A stretch of DNA of 64,000 nt from Novosphingobium olei. Lineage in GTDB: Bacteria; Pseudomonadota; Alphaproteobacteria; Sphingomonadales; Sphingomonadaceae. This document shows positions 33,126-41,631 of the stretch, in pieces. The notes beneath the pieces were generated by a model. It was not told the origin of the DNA. It worked only from the letters and a program-made list of their open reading frames with translations, and ran no database searches. The DNA is taken from assembly GCF_012927405.1 (NCBI RefSeq), contig NZ_JABBGM010000014.1, positions 1 through 64,000 on the forward strand, written 5' to 3'. Within the stretch, counting starts at the first letter, position 1. Each line of letters opens with the position of its first letter. The position numbers and the translations under genes are program-made.

Positions 33126-35671
33126 GCGCGCCGCGCCTGCGTCACTGGCGCACTGGTTCGGAAAGCCACCGCCTCGATCGCATCGGCCATCGCGCTTCCC
33201 TGGTGGAGCGCCTGCTCGATCTCGGCGAAGGTCGCCGGGCTCGAGGAATAGAGCGTCGCCGAGAAGCGATCGAGCACGAGACGGCACACCGTCTGCGTTT
33301 CGGGGCCACGGATCAGCAGATCGGAATACTCGGTGCCGTGTCGCTTCAACGAGCGCAGCAGCGCATCGGTGTGGTTGTCCATCTCGAAGCGCGCCGATTT
33401 GCGGAAATCAGCGATCGTTTCGGCCTTCTGCTGGAGCACGAGGAACCAGTCGCTGTTCTCGAGCGCGGCGCGCGAGCCCTCGGACTTGTAGTAATCGTTG
33501 ATCGACTGCGTCGCGGTGATGAGCGCCGCGCCATACTTGCGGCAGGTGCGCGAGTAGGTCTCGATGAAATCGGCCATCGCCCCGCCCTTGAGCATCTGCC
33601 AGGCTTCATCGACGATCAGCGCCTTGGGGATGCCGCGGTCGAGCTTGCGCATGGTCTGCGAGGCAACGAACATGATCGAGGTCAGGACCACGCTGCGCAG
33701 TTCCTCGCGCGCGGCAAGATCGGACAGCTCGAACACGGTCAGGTCGGCCGACAGATCGAGCGTGTTTGCGCCGGTAAAGAAGCGCCCGAACGTGCCGCTG
33801 CTGGCATAGGGCAGCAGCGCGGTCGCCAGATCCTCGGCAAAAAGGTTGCCCGACGCCTTGAGCGCTGCGATCACGCCATCGATCGTGCCCGCGTCGCGCG
33901 CACTCTCCCACACCGCATTGACCGCGGCATCGATCAGCCCGCGCTCGGTATCGTTGAGCCGGGTCTCGTATCGCGCCATCTGCGCAACGATCGCCTTGAG
34001 CATCGCGAGGCAATCGACGCGATAGTCCTCGTCCTCCTGCGCGAGGAGCGGGTCGATCATCCGGAAGGGATTGAGCGAGAGCCCCGACGAGAGCCGGAAC
34101 TCGGTGAACGTGCCGCCCAGCGCCTTGGCCATGTGCTCGAACGAGCGGCCGTCGTCGATGACGATGGTGCGCGCGCCGACGCCGGCAAGGCTCGCGGTCA
34201 GGTCCTGCAGCAGCACCGATTTGCCCGAGCCCGACTTGCCCGCGATCGCGACATTGTGGTTGCCCGCCGCGTTCTGGAACGGCGACCAGAACTGCGCCTG
34301 GCCGCGCCGCCCGACGAACAGCAGGTGCGGGATGTGCCCGCCTGTGTATTCACCCTGGAGCGGCGCCATCGAAGCGACGTTCGCCGAGAGCACCGTGCGC
34401 AGCCGCTTCATCCGCTGAAGATCGCACGACAGCCCGTCGGCGAGCATCAGCGGAAACGAGGCGAGCAGCCCCATGACCTGCAGGTAGGTCTCGTCGATCA
34501 GGTCCCAGCCCGCGGCCTTGTAGATCGCCTTGATCGTGCGCGCGTTGCGTTCGCCGTGGGCCTCGGGCGAGATCATCGTCACGGCATAATAGACACGCGT
34601 CAGCTTCCGGCCGTGGCGGACCTCGTCCTGAACGTGTTCCCATTCCTGCGACTGGCGCTTCAGGGTGGGCACGAGCCGCGCGGCCTTGCCGTCTGCCAGT
34701 TGCGTCGTGCGCGCGAACTTGAACCCGGCGCGCGTCTCCGACGTCTCGGTCGCCGGCACGATCCCGCAGATCGTCTGGAGCACCGGGCATGGCAGGCAGA
34801 GTTTGGCATTGAACACATCGCCGATGATCTTCTGCGTATCCCACGGCGCCCAGCGTTCGGGAAAATGGCGCACCGATAGCGTGCGCACGTCGAACCGATC
34901 GGGGGTGTAGTCGGCGAACTCGGGGACATCGCCGACCGTGGCGCCGGTCGCGCGCAGCGAGGGCGCGTGGAGCACGATGCGATCGCGTTCGACGCGGGTG
35001 ACGAGATCGCGGCGCACGCATTGCGCATTGATGGGATCGAGCGGACTGTAATGCGCGGCATCGTCGCCCGCCCCGGTCGAGGGGCACAGCACGTCGTCGA
35101 TGAAGCGGATGAGATCGACCGGCTCCAGCACGCGGCTCGGGATCGCGATCGAATCGAACGCGGCCACGATTCCATCGCGCATCGTCAGGAGATCCTCGAC
35201 GGCGATCCCGGAACAATCGGGCGCGCCCACCGCCAGCAGCACACGGAAGCGGCGCAGCAGAAAGGGACCGTCGCTCGCAAGCGACGTCCACGCGCCCGAT
35301 TTGAGCAGGTCTAGGCGATAGCCGGCGAGGCGCTCGAACACGCCGCCCGCGATCACGCGCGGCAGCACCCATTCCTGGATCTTTTCGGCGATGCGCGGGG
35401 AGGCATAATTGACGATCTGGAACTGCGTGCCGGGCAACAGCACGTCCGAAAACACCGTGTCGATGATGTCGGCGGTGCGCTCGTCGGCGCCGATCAGCGG
35501 CGCCAGTTCGAGAATGAATCCACGCGAGCGGGTCTGGTAGAACAACGCATTCGCTGCGTTGTAGGCGCGATAGCCGAGAAGGTTCGCCAGCATCGGCACT
35601 TCTCCTGTGGTGAAACTGTGCTCGGGCCTCTCAGCATCTCCGGTCACCAGTTCGATGAGGCGTGCGAGCAT
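33122..35671 (-). CDS. traC: TraC, VirB4-like ATPase of the transfer apparatus
   Basis: The 849-residue protein has the TraC/VirB4 layout. The N-terminal domain includes LLGYRAYNAANALFYQTRSR. The C-terminal P-loop ATPase has GKSGSGKSVLLQDL near residue 478 (Walker A), ALIVDEAWQML near 690 (Walker B) and LITATQSINDYY beyond it. It energises pilus assembly and DNA transfer from the cytoplasmic side of the inner membrane. ATG 35671 follows GGGAGA. traV ends 11 bases upstream. It is the largest ATPase in the window; the coupling protein TraD is not present. Confidence 0.93.
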   Translation of the reverse strand: MLARLIELVTGDAERPEHSFTTGEVPMLANLLGYRAYNAANALFYQTRSRGFILELAPLIGADERTADIIDTVFSDVLLPGTQFQIVNYASPRIAEKIQEWVLPRVIAGGVFERLAGYRLDLLKSGAWTSLASDGPFLLRRFRVLLAVGAPDCSGIAVEDLLTMRDGIVAAFDSIAIPSRVLEPVDLIRFIDDVLCPSTGAGDDAAHYSPLDPINAQCVRRDLVTRVERDRIVLHAPSLRATGATVGDVPEFADYTPDRFDVRTLSVRHFPERWAPWDTQKIIGDVFNAKLCLPCPVLQTICGIVPATETSETRAGFKFARTTQLADGKAARLVPTLKRQSQEWEHVQDEVRHGRKLTRVYYAVTMISPEAHGERNARTIKAIYKAAGWDLIDETYLQVMGLLASFPLMLADGLSCDLQRMKRLRTVLSANVASMAPLQGEYTGGHIPHLLFVGRRGQAQFWSPFQNAAGNHNVAIAGKSGSGKSVLLQDLTASLAGVGARTIVIDDGRSFEHMAKALGGTFTEFRLSSGLSLNPFRMIDPLLAQEDEDYRVDCLAMLKAIVAQMARYETRLNDTERGLIDAAVNAVWESARDAGTIDGVIAALKASGNLFAEDLATALLPYASSGTFGRFFTGANTLDLSADLTVFELSDLAAREELRSVVLTSIMFVASQTMRKLDRGIPKALIVDEAWQMLKGGAMADFIETYSRTCRKYGAALITATQSINDYYKSEGSRAALENSDWFLVLQQKAETIADFRKSARFEMDNHTDALLRSLKRHGTEYSDLLIRGPETQTVCRLVLDRFSATLYSSSPATFAEIEQALHQGSAMADAIEAVAFRTSAPVTQARRA

Positions 35672-35682
35672 GGCGAGTCTCC

Positions 35683-36486
35683 CTATTCGCTCGTGGCCGG
35701 GAAGTTGGCGGCCTTGCGCGGCGGTGCCGCCAAAGCCGAAGCGACGTCCGCCTTGATCGCATCGATCGGGGACGGCGCCGGTGGCTTGGCCGTGCCCGGT
35801 GCTGTGGTGGTCGCTTCGGCGTGCAGGACAGGGACCGCGGTGGGCGTCGGCGACGGCGCAGCCGCCGACAGGTCGGGGGCCTGTTCCGCAAGCTCGAGCA
35901 GGACCGGGGGACCGCCAGACCTGCGAGGATCTGCGCTTGCCTGTCCACCGGCGGTCTGCTCCGCGACCGATGGCGTAGGCGCACCCGGCAGGCCATCATC
36001 GAGCGTCAGCTGGACGCCTGCGGTTTCGTGAAGCTGCCCCTCGCCATCGACGTATGCGGGGAAGACGACCCTCAGCACCCGCGTCCCCGGTCGCAAAGCG
36101 CCGGGCAATGTGTTGGTGCCGCTCTCCGCCGCTGCCATCGGCGGGCGCGGATGCCAGGAACCATGGTTCGCCGTGGCGCCGCGTCGGGAGTCAGTCCCCG
36201 GCACGTCTGACGGATCGGCGGCCCCAGCGGGTTCTTCGCGGATCGCCGCGATCGCGGCATCATCGATCACCGATGACGGGGCACAGGTCCCCTCGGGCGC
36301 CTTGCAGGCGAAGCTGCCTTTCACATTGTCATGCAAGATGGCGCACCCCGAGAGCAGCGCCGCGCCCACCAGGGGGACGACGATGCGCGCTGCTCTGCGG
36401 ACCGGGATCGGCCGGAGCGGCATCGATCGAAGGGGGATCGATCGAAGTGGGCCTGCGCTCACGACACCTTCCCTCCTGCGAGCCAT
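35683..36486 (-). CDS. traV: TraV, outer-membrane lipoprotein of the core complex
   Basis: The product is 267 residues. A basic N-terminus and hydrophobic stretch end in the lipobox LLSGCAIL, followed by VKGSFACKAPEGTCAPSSV, the two-cysteine signature of TraV. The rest is proline- and alanine-rich and disordered-looking, longer than F TraV (about 170). TraV anchors the TraK/TraB channel in the outer membrane. ATG 36486 follows GGAGGTG, and this start overlaps the end of the DsbC-like gene by 28 bases. A shorter start (36423) has no ribosome site. Confidence 0.85.
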   Translation of the reverse strand: MARRREGVVSAGPLRSIPLRSMPLRPIPVRRAARIVVPLVGAALLSGCAILHDNVKGSFACKAPEGTCAPSSVIDDAAIAAIREEPAGAADPSDVPGTDSRRGATANHGSWHPRPPMAAAESGTNTLPGALRPGTRVLRVVFPAYVDGEGQLHETAGVQLTLDDGLPGAPTPSVAEQTAGGQASADPRRSGGPPVLLELAEQAPDLSAAAPSPTPTAVPVLHAEATTTAPGTAKPPAPSPIDAIKADVASALAAPPRKAANFPATSE

Positions 36487-37298
36487 GTCGCCAGCACCTC
36501 CTTGGAGCGGTAACCATGGAGCACTGCGCCATCGCCGCGCACGATCACCGGCGTGCCGTCGAACCCGTGTTCGCGCGCGAAGCGCTCGTTGGCATCGAGC
36601 CCGCTGATGTCGCAGCGCGACGCGGGCAGTGCTGCACCCTCGTAGGCGCGCTCGAGTGCCGCGCGCTTGTCGGGTGCACAGATCACCGCCTCAGAAATCA
36701 TCCGCGTGCCGAGCAGCGAAATCGGCCGCTCGGTCACGCGCACGTCCATCATCTGCAACTGCTGGTGGAGCAGCTTGCAATACCCGCAATGAAAGTCGCT
36801 GAAGACGGTCAGGCGGTCGCGCCCCCTGCCCCACTCGATCGCACCTGTTGCCGGAAGCGCGGTGAGCGACACCTTGCCACTAGGGGCGGGAACCGACGCT
36901 CGCTGTAGCACAGGCATCGCCGAGGGTGCGGGCGCTGCATCGGCCTCGTCGGCTAGCTGGCTGGCCCTGGCACCGGTGCCTGCCAGCAGATCGGGGTTGA
37001 TCGCGAGCAGTCGTGCCGCGGTTAGGTCCTGGCGCGTTTCCATGTCGTAGATGCGCCCGACCACGAGGTAGCGCCCGCTGGTGTCGGTGTAGAAGAGATT
37101 GGCCCCCGCCTGGACTTCGCAGAGCCCTGCAACAACTGCGCAGTCGATATGGGTCGGCGCCGTGCGTGGCAGGCGGGCCTTGAGCACTTGGCCCACGCGC
37201 TCCTCAGCCGATGGCGTTGCCGCCAGGGCCGCCGCCATCGCGCTGCCGCCCGCAACGCCCAACGCGATCATGACTGTCAGAGCGAACCGTTTGTCCAT
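36459..37298 (-). CDS. dsbC: DsbC-like thiol:disulphide isomerase
   Basis: The 279-residue protein has a signal peptide (FALTVMIALGVAGGSAMAAA), an N-terminal dimerisation domain with LFYTDTSGRYLVVGRIYDME, a linker, and a thioredoxin domain with VFSDFHCGYCKLLHQQ (CGYC near residue 170) and the cis-Pro loop FDGTPVIVRGDG. DsbC shuffles wrong disulphides in the periplasm. Its place in the tra operon, beside cysteine-rich TraN, TraU and TraV, indicates a dedicated helper for pilus-assembly proteins. traB is 14 bases upstream. Confidence 0.88.
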   Translation of the reverse strand: MDKRFALTVMIALGVAGGSAMAAALAATPSAEERVGQVLKARLPRTAPTHIDCAVVAGLCEVQAGANLFYTDTSGRYLVVGRIYDMETRQDLTAARLLAINPDLLAGTGARASQLADEADAAPAPSAMPVLQRASVPAPSGKVSLTALPATGAIEWGRGRDRLTVFSDFHCGYCKLLHQQLQMMDVRVTERPISLLGTRMISEAVICAPDKRAALERAYEGAALPASRCDISGLDANERFAREHGFDGTPVIVRGDGAVLHGYRSKEVLATWLAGGKVS

Positions 37299-37312
37299 GG
37301 CGCAAGACCCCT

Positions 37313-38653
37313 TCAGTTTCGGATGAACACCCCGTCAAGAAAGACGATTTCCACATCGATGCCGGTCGGCATCTCGATCACGGGCTGGTACTGCTCGGCC
37401 CGCTCGATCAGATACTTGGAGACCTGGTCGGCCGAGCCCGCGACGCCCGAGCCCACCCCGCCTTGCGCGATCTCGCCGAGCGAGAGCTTCTGCCGCTCGC
37501 CATTGACGCTGACGTTCGAGCCGTTGAGCGCGGATTCGGTGTTGAACGAGAAGCCGCGGCCGAACCCGCCGGCGAGCCCTGCCAGGAACGCCTGGCCGAC
37601 CAACCCGCCCTCGCGGCTCACTACGCGTCCGCGCACCCCGGTCTTGCCGCCAAAGGCTATGAAGCCCTTGACCTCGCTCACCGCGAACCGGCCGCCGGGC
37701 TGCGGACAGGTCATGCGCTGGAGGCGAACGTAGACTTTCTCGGACGAGAGATCCCCGCTCGCCGCGCCGTTGACCATGCAGCCCTCGATCTGCGTCCGCA
37801 GCAGCCGGCCTTCGGCGTAGACCGAACGCGCCGGCCCGGTGATCCGCAAGACCACCGGCAGCGGGTCACCCTGGCTGCGCACGCTGGTCGTCGCATCGAC
37901 GCCGACCACCACGCGCGCCCGCGCGATCGAGTTGGGTGGCAGGTAGTTGGCGCTGTCGGTGAAACTCGTCGTCTTGCCGGGCACGATCCGCTCGGCCGTG
38001 CCAGCGCTGGCGCCGGTGAAAGCGACCAGCTTGATCTCGCGGCCGGGCGCCGCTCCAGCGTCGATCATCGCCCCGCCGCCGGCCTGACCTTGCCCCGCCG
38101 CACTTCCCACCGGCTGATAAGTGCCAGGCGATCCCGCCCCATAAAGCGCGGTCGGTCCGCTGGCGACGGGACGGGGCGTCTGCTGCGCGCTGGCGACTTG
38201 CGCGCGCAACTGCTGGTTCTCGGCCTCGTAAGCCGACAGCACGCGCGTGCCGTCCTCGGCCATCGCCGACTTCTCGCCCTGTAGCGACTGGATCTGCTGC
38301 TCGAGCTGTTCGATCCGCTGCGAGTTGCCTTCCAGACCTTTGATCTGGTTGCCGTACTGCTCCATCTGTCCTTCGGAGAGCGCCATCCATTCGCGCTCGG
38401 ACATGTTACGGTTGACCATGTCGTCGGTCGAAACCTTGACCTCGCCGTCCTTGCCAGCCTTGTCGCCAGCGCCAGTCGGATCGGTCGAGGGCTGGAGGAT
38501 CCACGCCATCGCCCCCACCGCGAGCGCGCCGCCCACGCCGTAGAACAGCAGCTTCTGTCGCCGCTCCGCCGCCACATTGCGATGCAGATCCTGTGCGTCG
38601 GCTTCGGATGCCTCGGACGGCGCCTCGCCGCGCCGGAAGGGATTGCGGATCAT
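37313..38653 (-). CDS. traB: TraB, VirB10-like channel protein
   Basis: The 446-residue protein has a cytosolic N-terminus, one membrane helix near residues 35-52 (LLFYGVGGALAVGAMAWI), a coiled coil around 110-165 (RIEQLEQQIQSLQGEKSAM), a proline-rich linker, and a C-terminal VirB10-like domain with RARVVVGVDATTSVRSQGDP and LPVVLRITGPARS. TraB spans inner and outer membranes and joins the TraK/TraV ring to the ATPases. The stop lies 14 bases from dsbC and the start overlaps traK as ATGA. Confidence 0.92.
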   Translation of the reverse strand: MIRNPFRRGEAPSEASEADAQDLHRNVAAERRQKLLFYGVGGALAVGAMAWILQPSTDPTGAGDKAGKDGEVKVSTDDMVNRNMSEREWMALSEGQMEQYGNQIKGLEGNSQRIEQLEQQIQSLQGEKSAMAEDGTRVLSAYEAENQQLRAQVASAQQTPRPVASGPTALYGAGSPGTYQPVGSAAGQGQAGGGAMIDAGAAPGREIKLVAFTGASAGTAERIVPGKTTSFTDSANYLPPNSIARARVVVGVDATTSVRSQGDPLPVVLRITGPARSVYAEGRLLRTQIEGCMVNGAASGDLSSEKVYVRLQRMTCPQPGGRFAVSEVKGFIAFGGKTGVRGRVVSREGGLVGQAFLAGLAGGFGRGFSFNTESALNGSNVSVNGERQKLSLGEIAQGGVGSGVAGSADQVSKYLIERAEQYQPVIEMPTGIDVEIVFLDGVFIRN

Positions 38654-39459
38654 GGTCGACCTCCCGGACTTCCCGCAGCCTCGACGATATAAGCCGTGGT
38701 CACTTGTCCCGGCGCGAGCTCGGGCTTGGCGATGCTGACTGCGATCGCAGCGACGGGCGCCACCGCATCCTCGCGCAGCGTGACGGCCTTGGTCCCGCGG
38801 TTCTCGAGACGCACGACTTTGCCGACGAGCGTGACGCCGCGGTATTCGCCGAGCGCCTGGACGCGCAGCGTTCCCGCCGTGACCGGCACCAACGGCTTCC
38901 AGGCGACGTCGAAGCCGTCGACCGGCAGTTGTTCGGCCATGGCGCGCACGAGCCGCGTGGCGGCGTCCTGTTGGGAGAGGTTCGCCGGTACCGCCTCGGC
39001 AGCAGCAGCCGGATGTTCGATGTCCGCATTGGCGATGAACACCTGCCGCGCCTCGTCGCCGACGAGCGTACAGGCGAACTTGTAGACATAGCCCCGCCGG
39101 GTCGTCCCGAAGAACGAGATCGTCCGCTTCGCGAAGCCATCGGGCACCGACAGGTAGATGTCGCCGCGCACCGGTTCGTTGACGACCGTGAAGTCCTCGG
39201 CCGGAATGCCGGTGGCGATCTTGGAAACGGACGCGAACTGGTCGTCCTTCAGAGAAATGCGCGTGAGATCCCGGAGCGAAGCCTCACACTGGACGAGACC
39301 ATTGTCGGCAACGAGCAGGGACTGGTCGGCCAAGGCCGGGCGCGGCACGGCCAGCAGCACGGCGCCGAGAAGACCGATGCCCGCCCAACGCTGCGCATGG
39401 CAGCGGGTGGGGACGGCCAGCACCGAGCCTGCGCCGATCGTGAGCGCGGCGCCGATCAT
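38650..39459 (-). CDS. traK: TraK, secretin-like core protein
   Basis: The 269-residue product has a long N-terminus with the signal segment WAGIGLLGAVLLAVPRPALA before DQSLLVADNGLVQCEASLRD, and beta-rich blocks such as LTRISLKDDQFASVSKIATG and GDIYLSVPDGFAKRTISFFG, as in TraK/VirB9 relatives. With TraV and TraB it forms the outer core ring. The start at 39459 overlaps traE (ATGA). An internal start closer to the signal peptide would be more usual but has no clear ribosome site. Confidence 0.88.
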   Translation of the reverse strand: MIGAALTIGAGSVLAVPTRCHAQRWAGIGLLGAVLLAVPRPALADQSLLVADNGLVQCEASLRDLTRISLKDDQFASVSKIATGIPAEDFTVVNEPVRGDIYLSVPDGFAKRTISFFGTTRRGYVYKFACTLVGDEARQVFIANADIEHPAAAAEAVPANLSQQDAATRLVRAMAEQLPVDGFDVAWKPLVPVTAGTLRVQALGEYRGVTLVGKVVRLENRGTKAVTLREDAVAPVAAIAVSIAKPELAPGQVTTAYIVEAAGSPGGRP

Positions 39460-40034
39460 GATGCGCTCGCTTCTGTCTCGGGCGCGGCCTTCTCGACCAT
39501 GCCGAAGCCGGCGAGGCGCAGCGACAGGCCATTGTAGCGCCAGGTGAAGCGGAACACGCGATGCTCGGCGCTGACGTCCTTGGAGCCCGCCACGGTATGC
39601 AGCACGCCGCCGACTTCGCTGGTCAACGCCTCGGGATCGGTGCGCAGCCAGTCGATCGTGAAGAACTGGGTGATCTGCGAACCCTGCTGCTCGCTCACGA
39701 CCTTCATCAGGTCGCGCTTCAAGGGGCCACGCGCCTCCTCGTCGGTGAGCGCGAGGATGCCGTTCATCCAGTAGTCGAGCGTTTCCGGAGAGCGGTTGAG
39801 CACGAGCTGTGCGACATCGCGGGTGACCATTTCGAGATATTCCTTCGAAACGCCGGCGCTGCTGACGACGAGCGGCGAGCGCGCGACCGGCTCGAGGATC
39901 ACTTCGCGGTCGCGGGTGAAAGCCAGTGACACGCTGCCCAGCGCAAGGACAGCAAGCGTCAGCGTGGCGAGCGCGAGGGCATTGCGCTGGCGCAGCACAC
40001 GCTGCGCGGAGAGATGGGCGAGTTCGCTGTCCAT
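39456..40034 (-). CDS. traE: TraE, VirB8-like scaffold protein
   Basis: The 192-residue protein has a short cytosolic start (MDSELAHLSAQRVLRQRNAL), one membrane helix (LATLTLAVLALGSVSLAF) and a periplasmic VirB8-like domain with SKEYLEMVTRDVAQLVLNRS, PETLDYWMNGILALTDEEAR and FRFTWRYNGLSLRLAGFGMV. It nucleates assembly of the transfer complex. Its start is one base after the traL stop, and traK overlaps its end. Confidence 0.9.
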   Translation of the reverse strand: MDSELAHLSAQRVLRQRNALALATLTLAVLALGSVSLAFTRDREVILEPVARSPLVVSSAGVSKEYLEMVTRDVAQLVLNRSPETLDYWMNGILALTDEEARGPLKRDLMKVVSEQQGSQITQFFTIDWLRTDPEALTSEVGGVLHTVAGSKDVSAEHRVFRFTWRYNGLSLRLAGFGMVEKAAPETEASAS

Positions 40035-40035
40035 C

Positions 40036-40320
40036 TCAGCCCGCCATCACGCGCAAGTGGGACGGTGGGCAGACCCTGAGACCGAAAAACGCGCCCGGGA
40101 GATGCCAGTAGCCCGCGTGGAGAATCCACGACATCGATCTTCCGGCTCTTGCCTTGCGATAACCGAACCACGTTCCGACCGCACCTACCAGGCCAATGAC
40201 AACGTGCTGCGTCAGGACGCCCCAGAAGAACGGAATGAACATGACGAGGAACTCGTCGAGCGTCCAAAATCCGATCAGCTCGGGATCGTCGAGATGCCTC
40301 GGGATCGTGAAGCGGTCCAT
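40036..40320 (-). CDS. traL: TraL, VirB3-like membrane protein
   Basis: The 94-residue protein reads MDRFTIPRHLDDPELIGFWT, DEFLVMFIPFFWGVLTQHVV and a second hydrophobic stretch, the TraL pattern with the conserved cytosolic IPR..DDP motif. It lies in the inner membrane and is needed for pilus assembly. It is between traA and traE, as in F. Confidence 0.9.
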   Translation of the reverse strand: MDRFTIPRHLDDPELIGFWTLDEFLVMFIPFFWGVLTQHVVIGLVGAVGTWFGYRKARAGRSMSWILHAGYWHLPGAFFGLRVCPPSHLRVMAG

Positions 40321-40383
40321 GGTTGCCCACCGTCAGTTGACGGGCCGCAGGGGGATGGAGGGCGCGGCCCGTTGGTTGCCGTC

Positions 40384-40716
40384 TCAGATCGTGGCTGTGA
40401 CGGTCGATGTGACGATCGGGATGCCGGTGCCGGCGCCGACGCCCACGCCGACGGGGATGGCGACCTGGCCGAGGCTGAAGCGCCCCGAGGCAAGGCCGAC
40501 GATACCGCCGGCCAGGCTGAGCACGGTGATTATCTTCCCGCCCGAGCCTTGCAGGAAATTGGTGAACTTGGTCAACGCGGTGTTGAACGTGGCGTCGGTG
40601 CCGGCAAACGCCGCATCGGCGCCGAGCACGCTGGCCGCCGCGGCAATGCCGCAAGCGAGCGCCAGGCTTTGGGCAGAGTGCGGCACGCGGCCGCGCAGCT
40701 TTTTCAGAATGGTCAT
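40384..40716 (-). CDS. traA: TraA-like conjugative pilin
   Basis: The 110-residue protein has a basic start, a leader (SLALACGIAAAASVLGADAA) with cleavage likely after AFA, then GTDATFNTALTKFTNFLQGS and two hydrophobic segments (KIITVLSLAGGIVGLASGRF; VAIPVGVGVGAGTGIPIVTS). This is the size and two-helix plan of TraA/VirB2 pilins, inserted in the inner membrane before extrusion into the pilus. It is the first gene of the leftward operon. ATG 40716 follows GAGGGG. Confidence 0.8.
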   Translation of the reverse strand: MTILKKLRGRVPHSAQSLALACGIAAAASVLGADAAFAGTDATFNTALTKFTNFLQGSGGKIITVLSLAGGIVGLASGRFSLGQVAIPVGVGVGAGTGIPIVTSTVTATI

Positions 40717-40814
40717 GGGCGAAACCCCTCGGACGTGATCGCGGTTGATCCGCATCCCCAGAAGGCCGCAGTCATGCGCCGAACGACAGGGATGACGGTC
40801 GCGCCAAGCGGCAA

Positions 40815-40828
40815 AATGCTGCGCAGCA
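40815..40828. promoter_or_regulatory. Palindrome in the traA divergent promoter region
   Basis: ATGCTGCGCAGCAT is a perfect 14-bp palindrome about 100 bases upstream of traA and 316 bases upstream of the divergent gene at 41145. Its position in the shared 428-bp region suggests an operator for tra expression. No protein binding it can be named. Confidence 0.4.
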
Positions 40829-41144
40829 TGAGCGTTGGATCCCGGCTCGCTCCATGCCGGGTCGGCCCCGTAACCGGGGCGGAGCGCTGCGGCCCCCGCC
40901 CGGTTCACAAGGACGACCAGACTGGTCCGAATCCCGCACCATGGTGCGCGCGGATCGATCCAGCGTGGACCGGTCCGGGCGCGACTCGGCGGATCATCGC
41001 TCGGCGGCGACCAGCGCGTGGGGGCGACGGTGGCGCCAGCGCCAATACCCCTTTTCCGGAAATTGCCGGACGGATGCCGCGCGGGCACGTTTGGGCCGTC
41101 GTCCCGGTTCGCTCAGGGTCGACGGGGCAACAAGGGGGACGGCC

Positions 41145-41618
41145 ATGCGCGCCAGCAACGACAGCGATTCCACGGACGCGACCGGCCGGATCGGTCTCTC
41201 CGAGGGCCTTTGCGCCGTGATTGCCGCAGAAATCAGCCGGCAGGGCCTGAGCACACGGCGCCTCGTCGAAGCCGGCGTGATCCGGAGGCGGCAGGGCTTT
41301 CTGGCGAGGCTCGAGGCCGCGCTACTGGTGTCCTCCGAAGTCGAGGCGCTCGTCCGTCACCTGCAAATCGACACCGTGCGTGTCGCAATCGCGGTCGAGG
41401 TTTTCCGCGATCCCGATTTCTATTTTGACGTGCTCTGTCTCAATCTGGCCAATGTCTGCCGGGCACTGGAAGGCGCGGTGCGCCGACACGGCGATGCGCT
41501 CGACTGTGCGTTCGAACCGATGCGCCCTGCCCTGTGTGCTTCCGTCGCCGATCGCATCTGTCAGGCGCTCGCGATCCACCATGCGCGGATCGAGGAAGCG
41601 CGGTCCGCCTCGCTCTGA
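41145..41618 (+). CDS. Hypothetical protein divergent from the tra operon, 157 residues
   Basis: ATG 41145 follows AAGGGGGA. The product is a soluble helical protein with GLCAVIAAEISRQGLSTRRL, VEAGVIRRRQGFLARLEAAL and DPDFYFDVLCLNLANVCRAL. The segment around residues 26-48 could form a helix-turn-helix, but this is weak. It is transcribed away from traA across a shared regulatory region and ends 14 bases before the convergent transglycosylase. A regulator of transfer is a fair guess from position only. Confidence 0.6.
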   Translation: MRASNDSDSTDATGRIGLSEGLCAVIAAEISRQGLSTRRLVEAGVIRRRQGFLARLEAALLVSSEVEALVRHLQIDTVRVAIAVEVFRDPDFYFDVLCLNLANVCRALEGAVRRHGDALDCAFEPMRPALCASVADRICQALAIHHARIEEARSASL

Positions 41619-41631
41619 CCGGCATGCACGC

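Noticed and set aside
33203..34879. 558-codon plus-strand frame opposite traC
   Set aside because: It is an antisense shadow with highly basic, unstructured composition; traC on the other strand has both Walker motifs.
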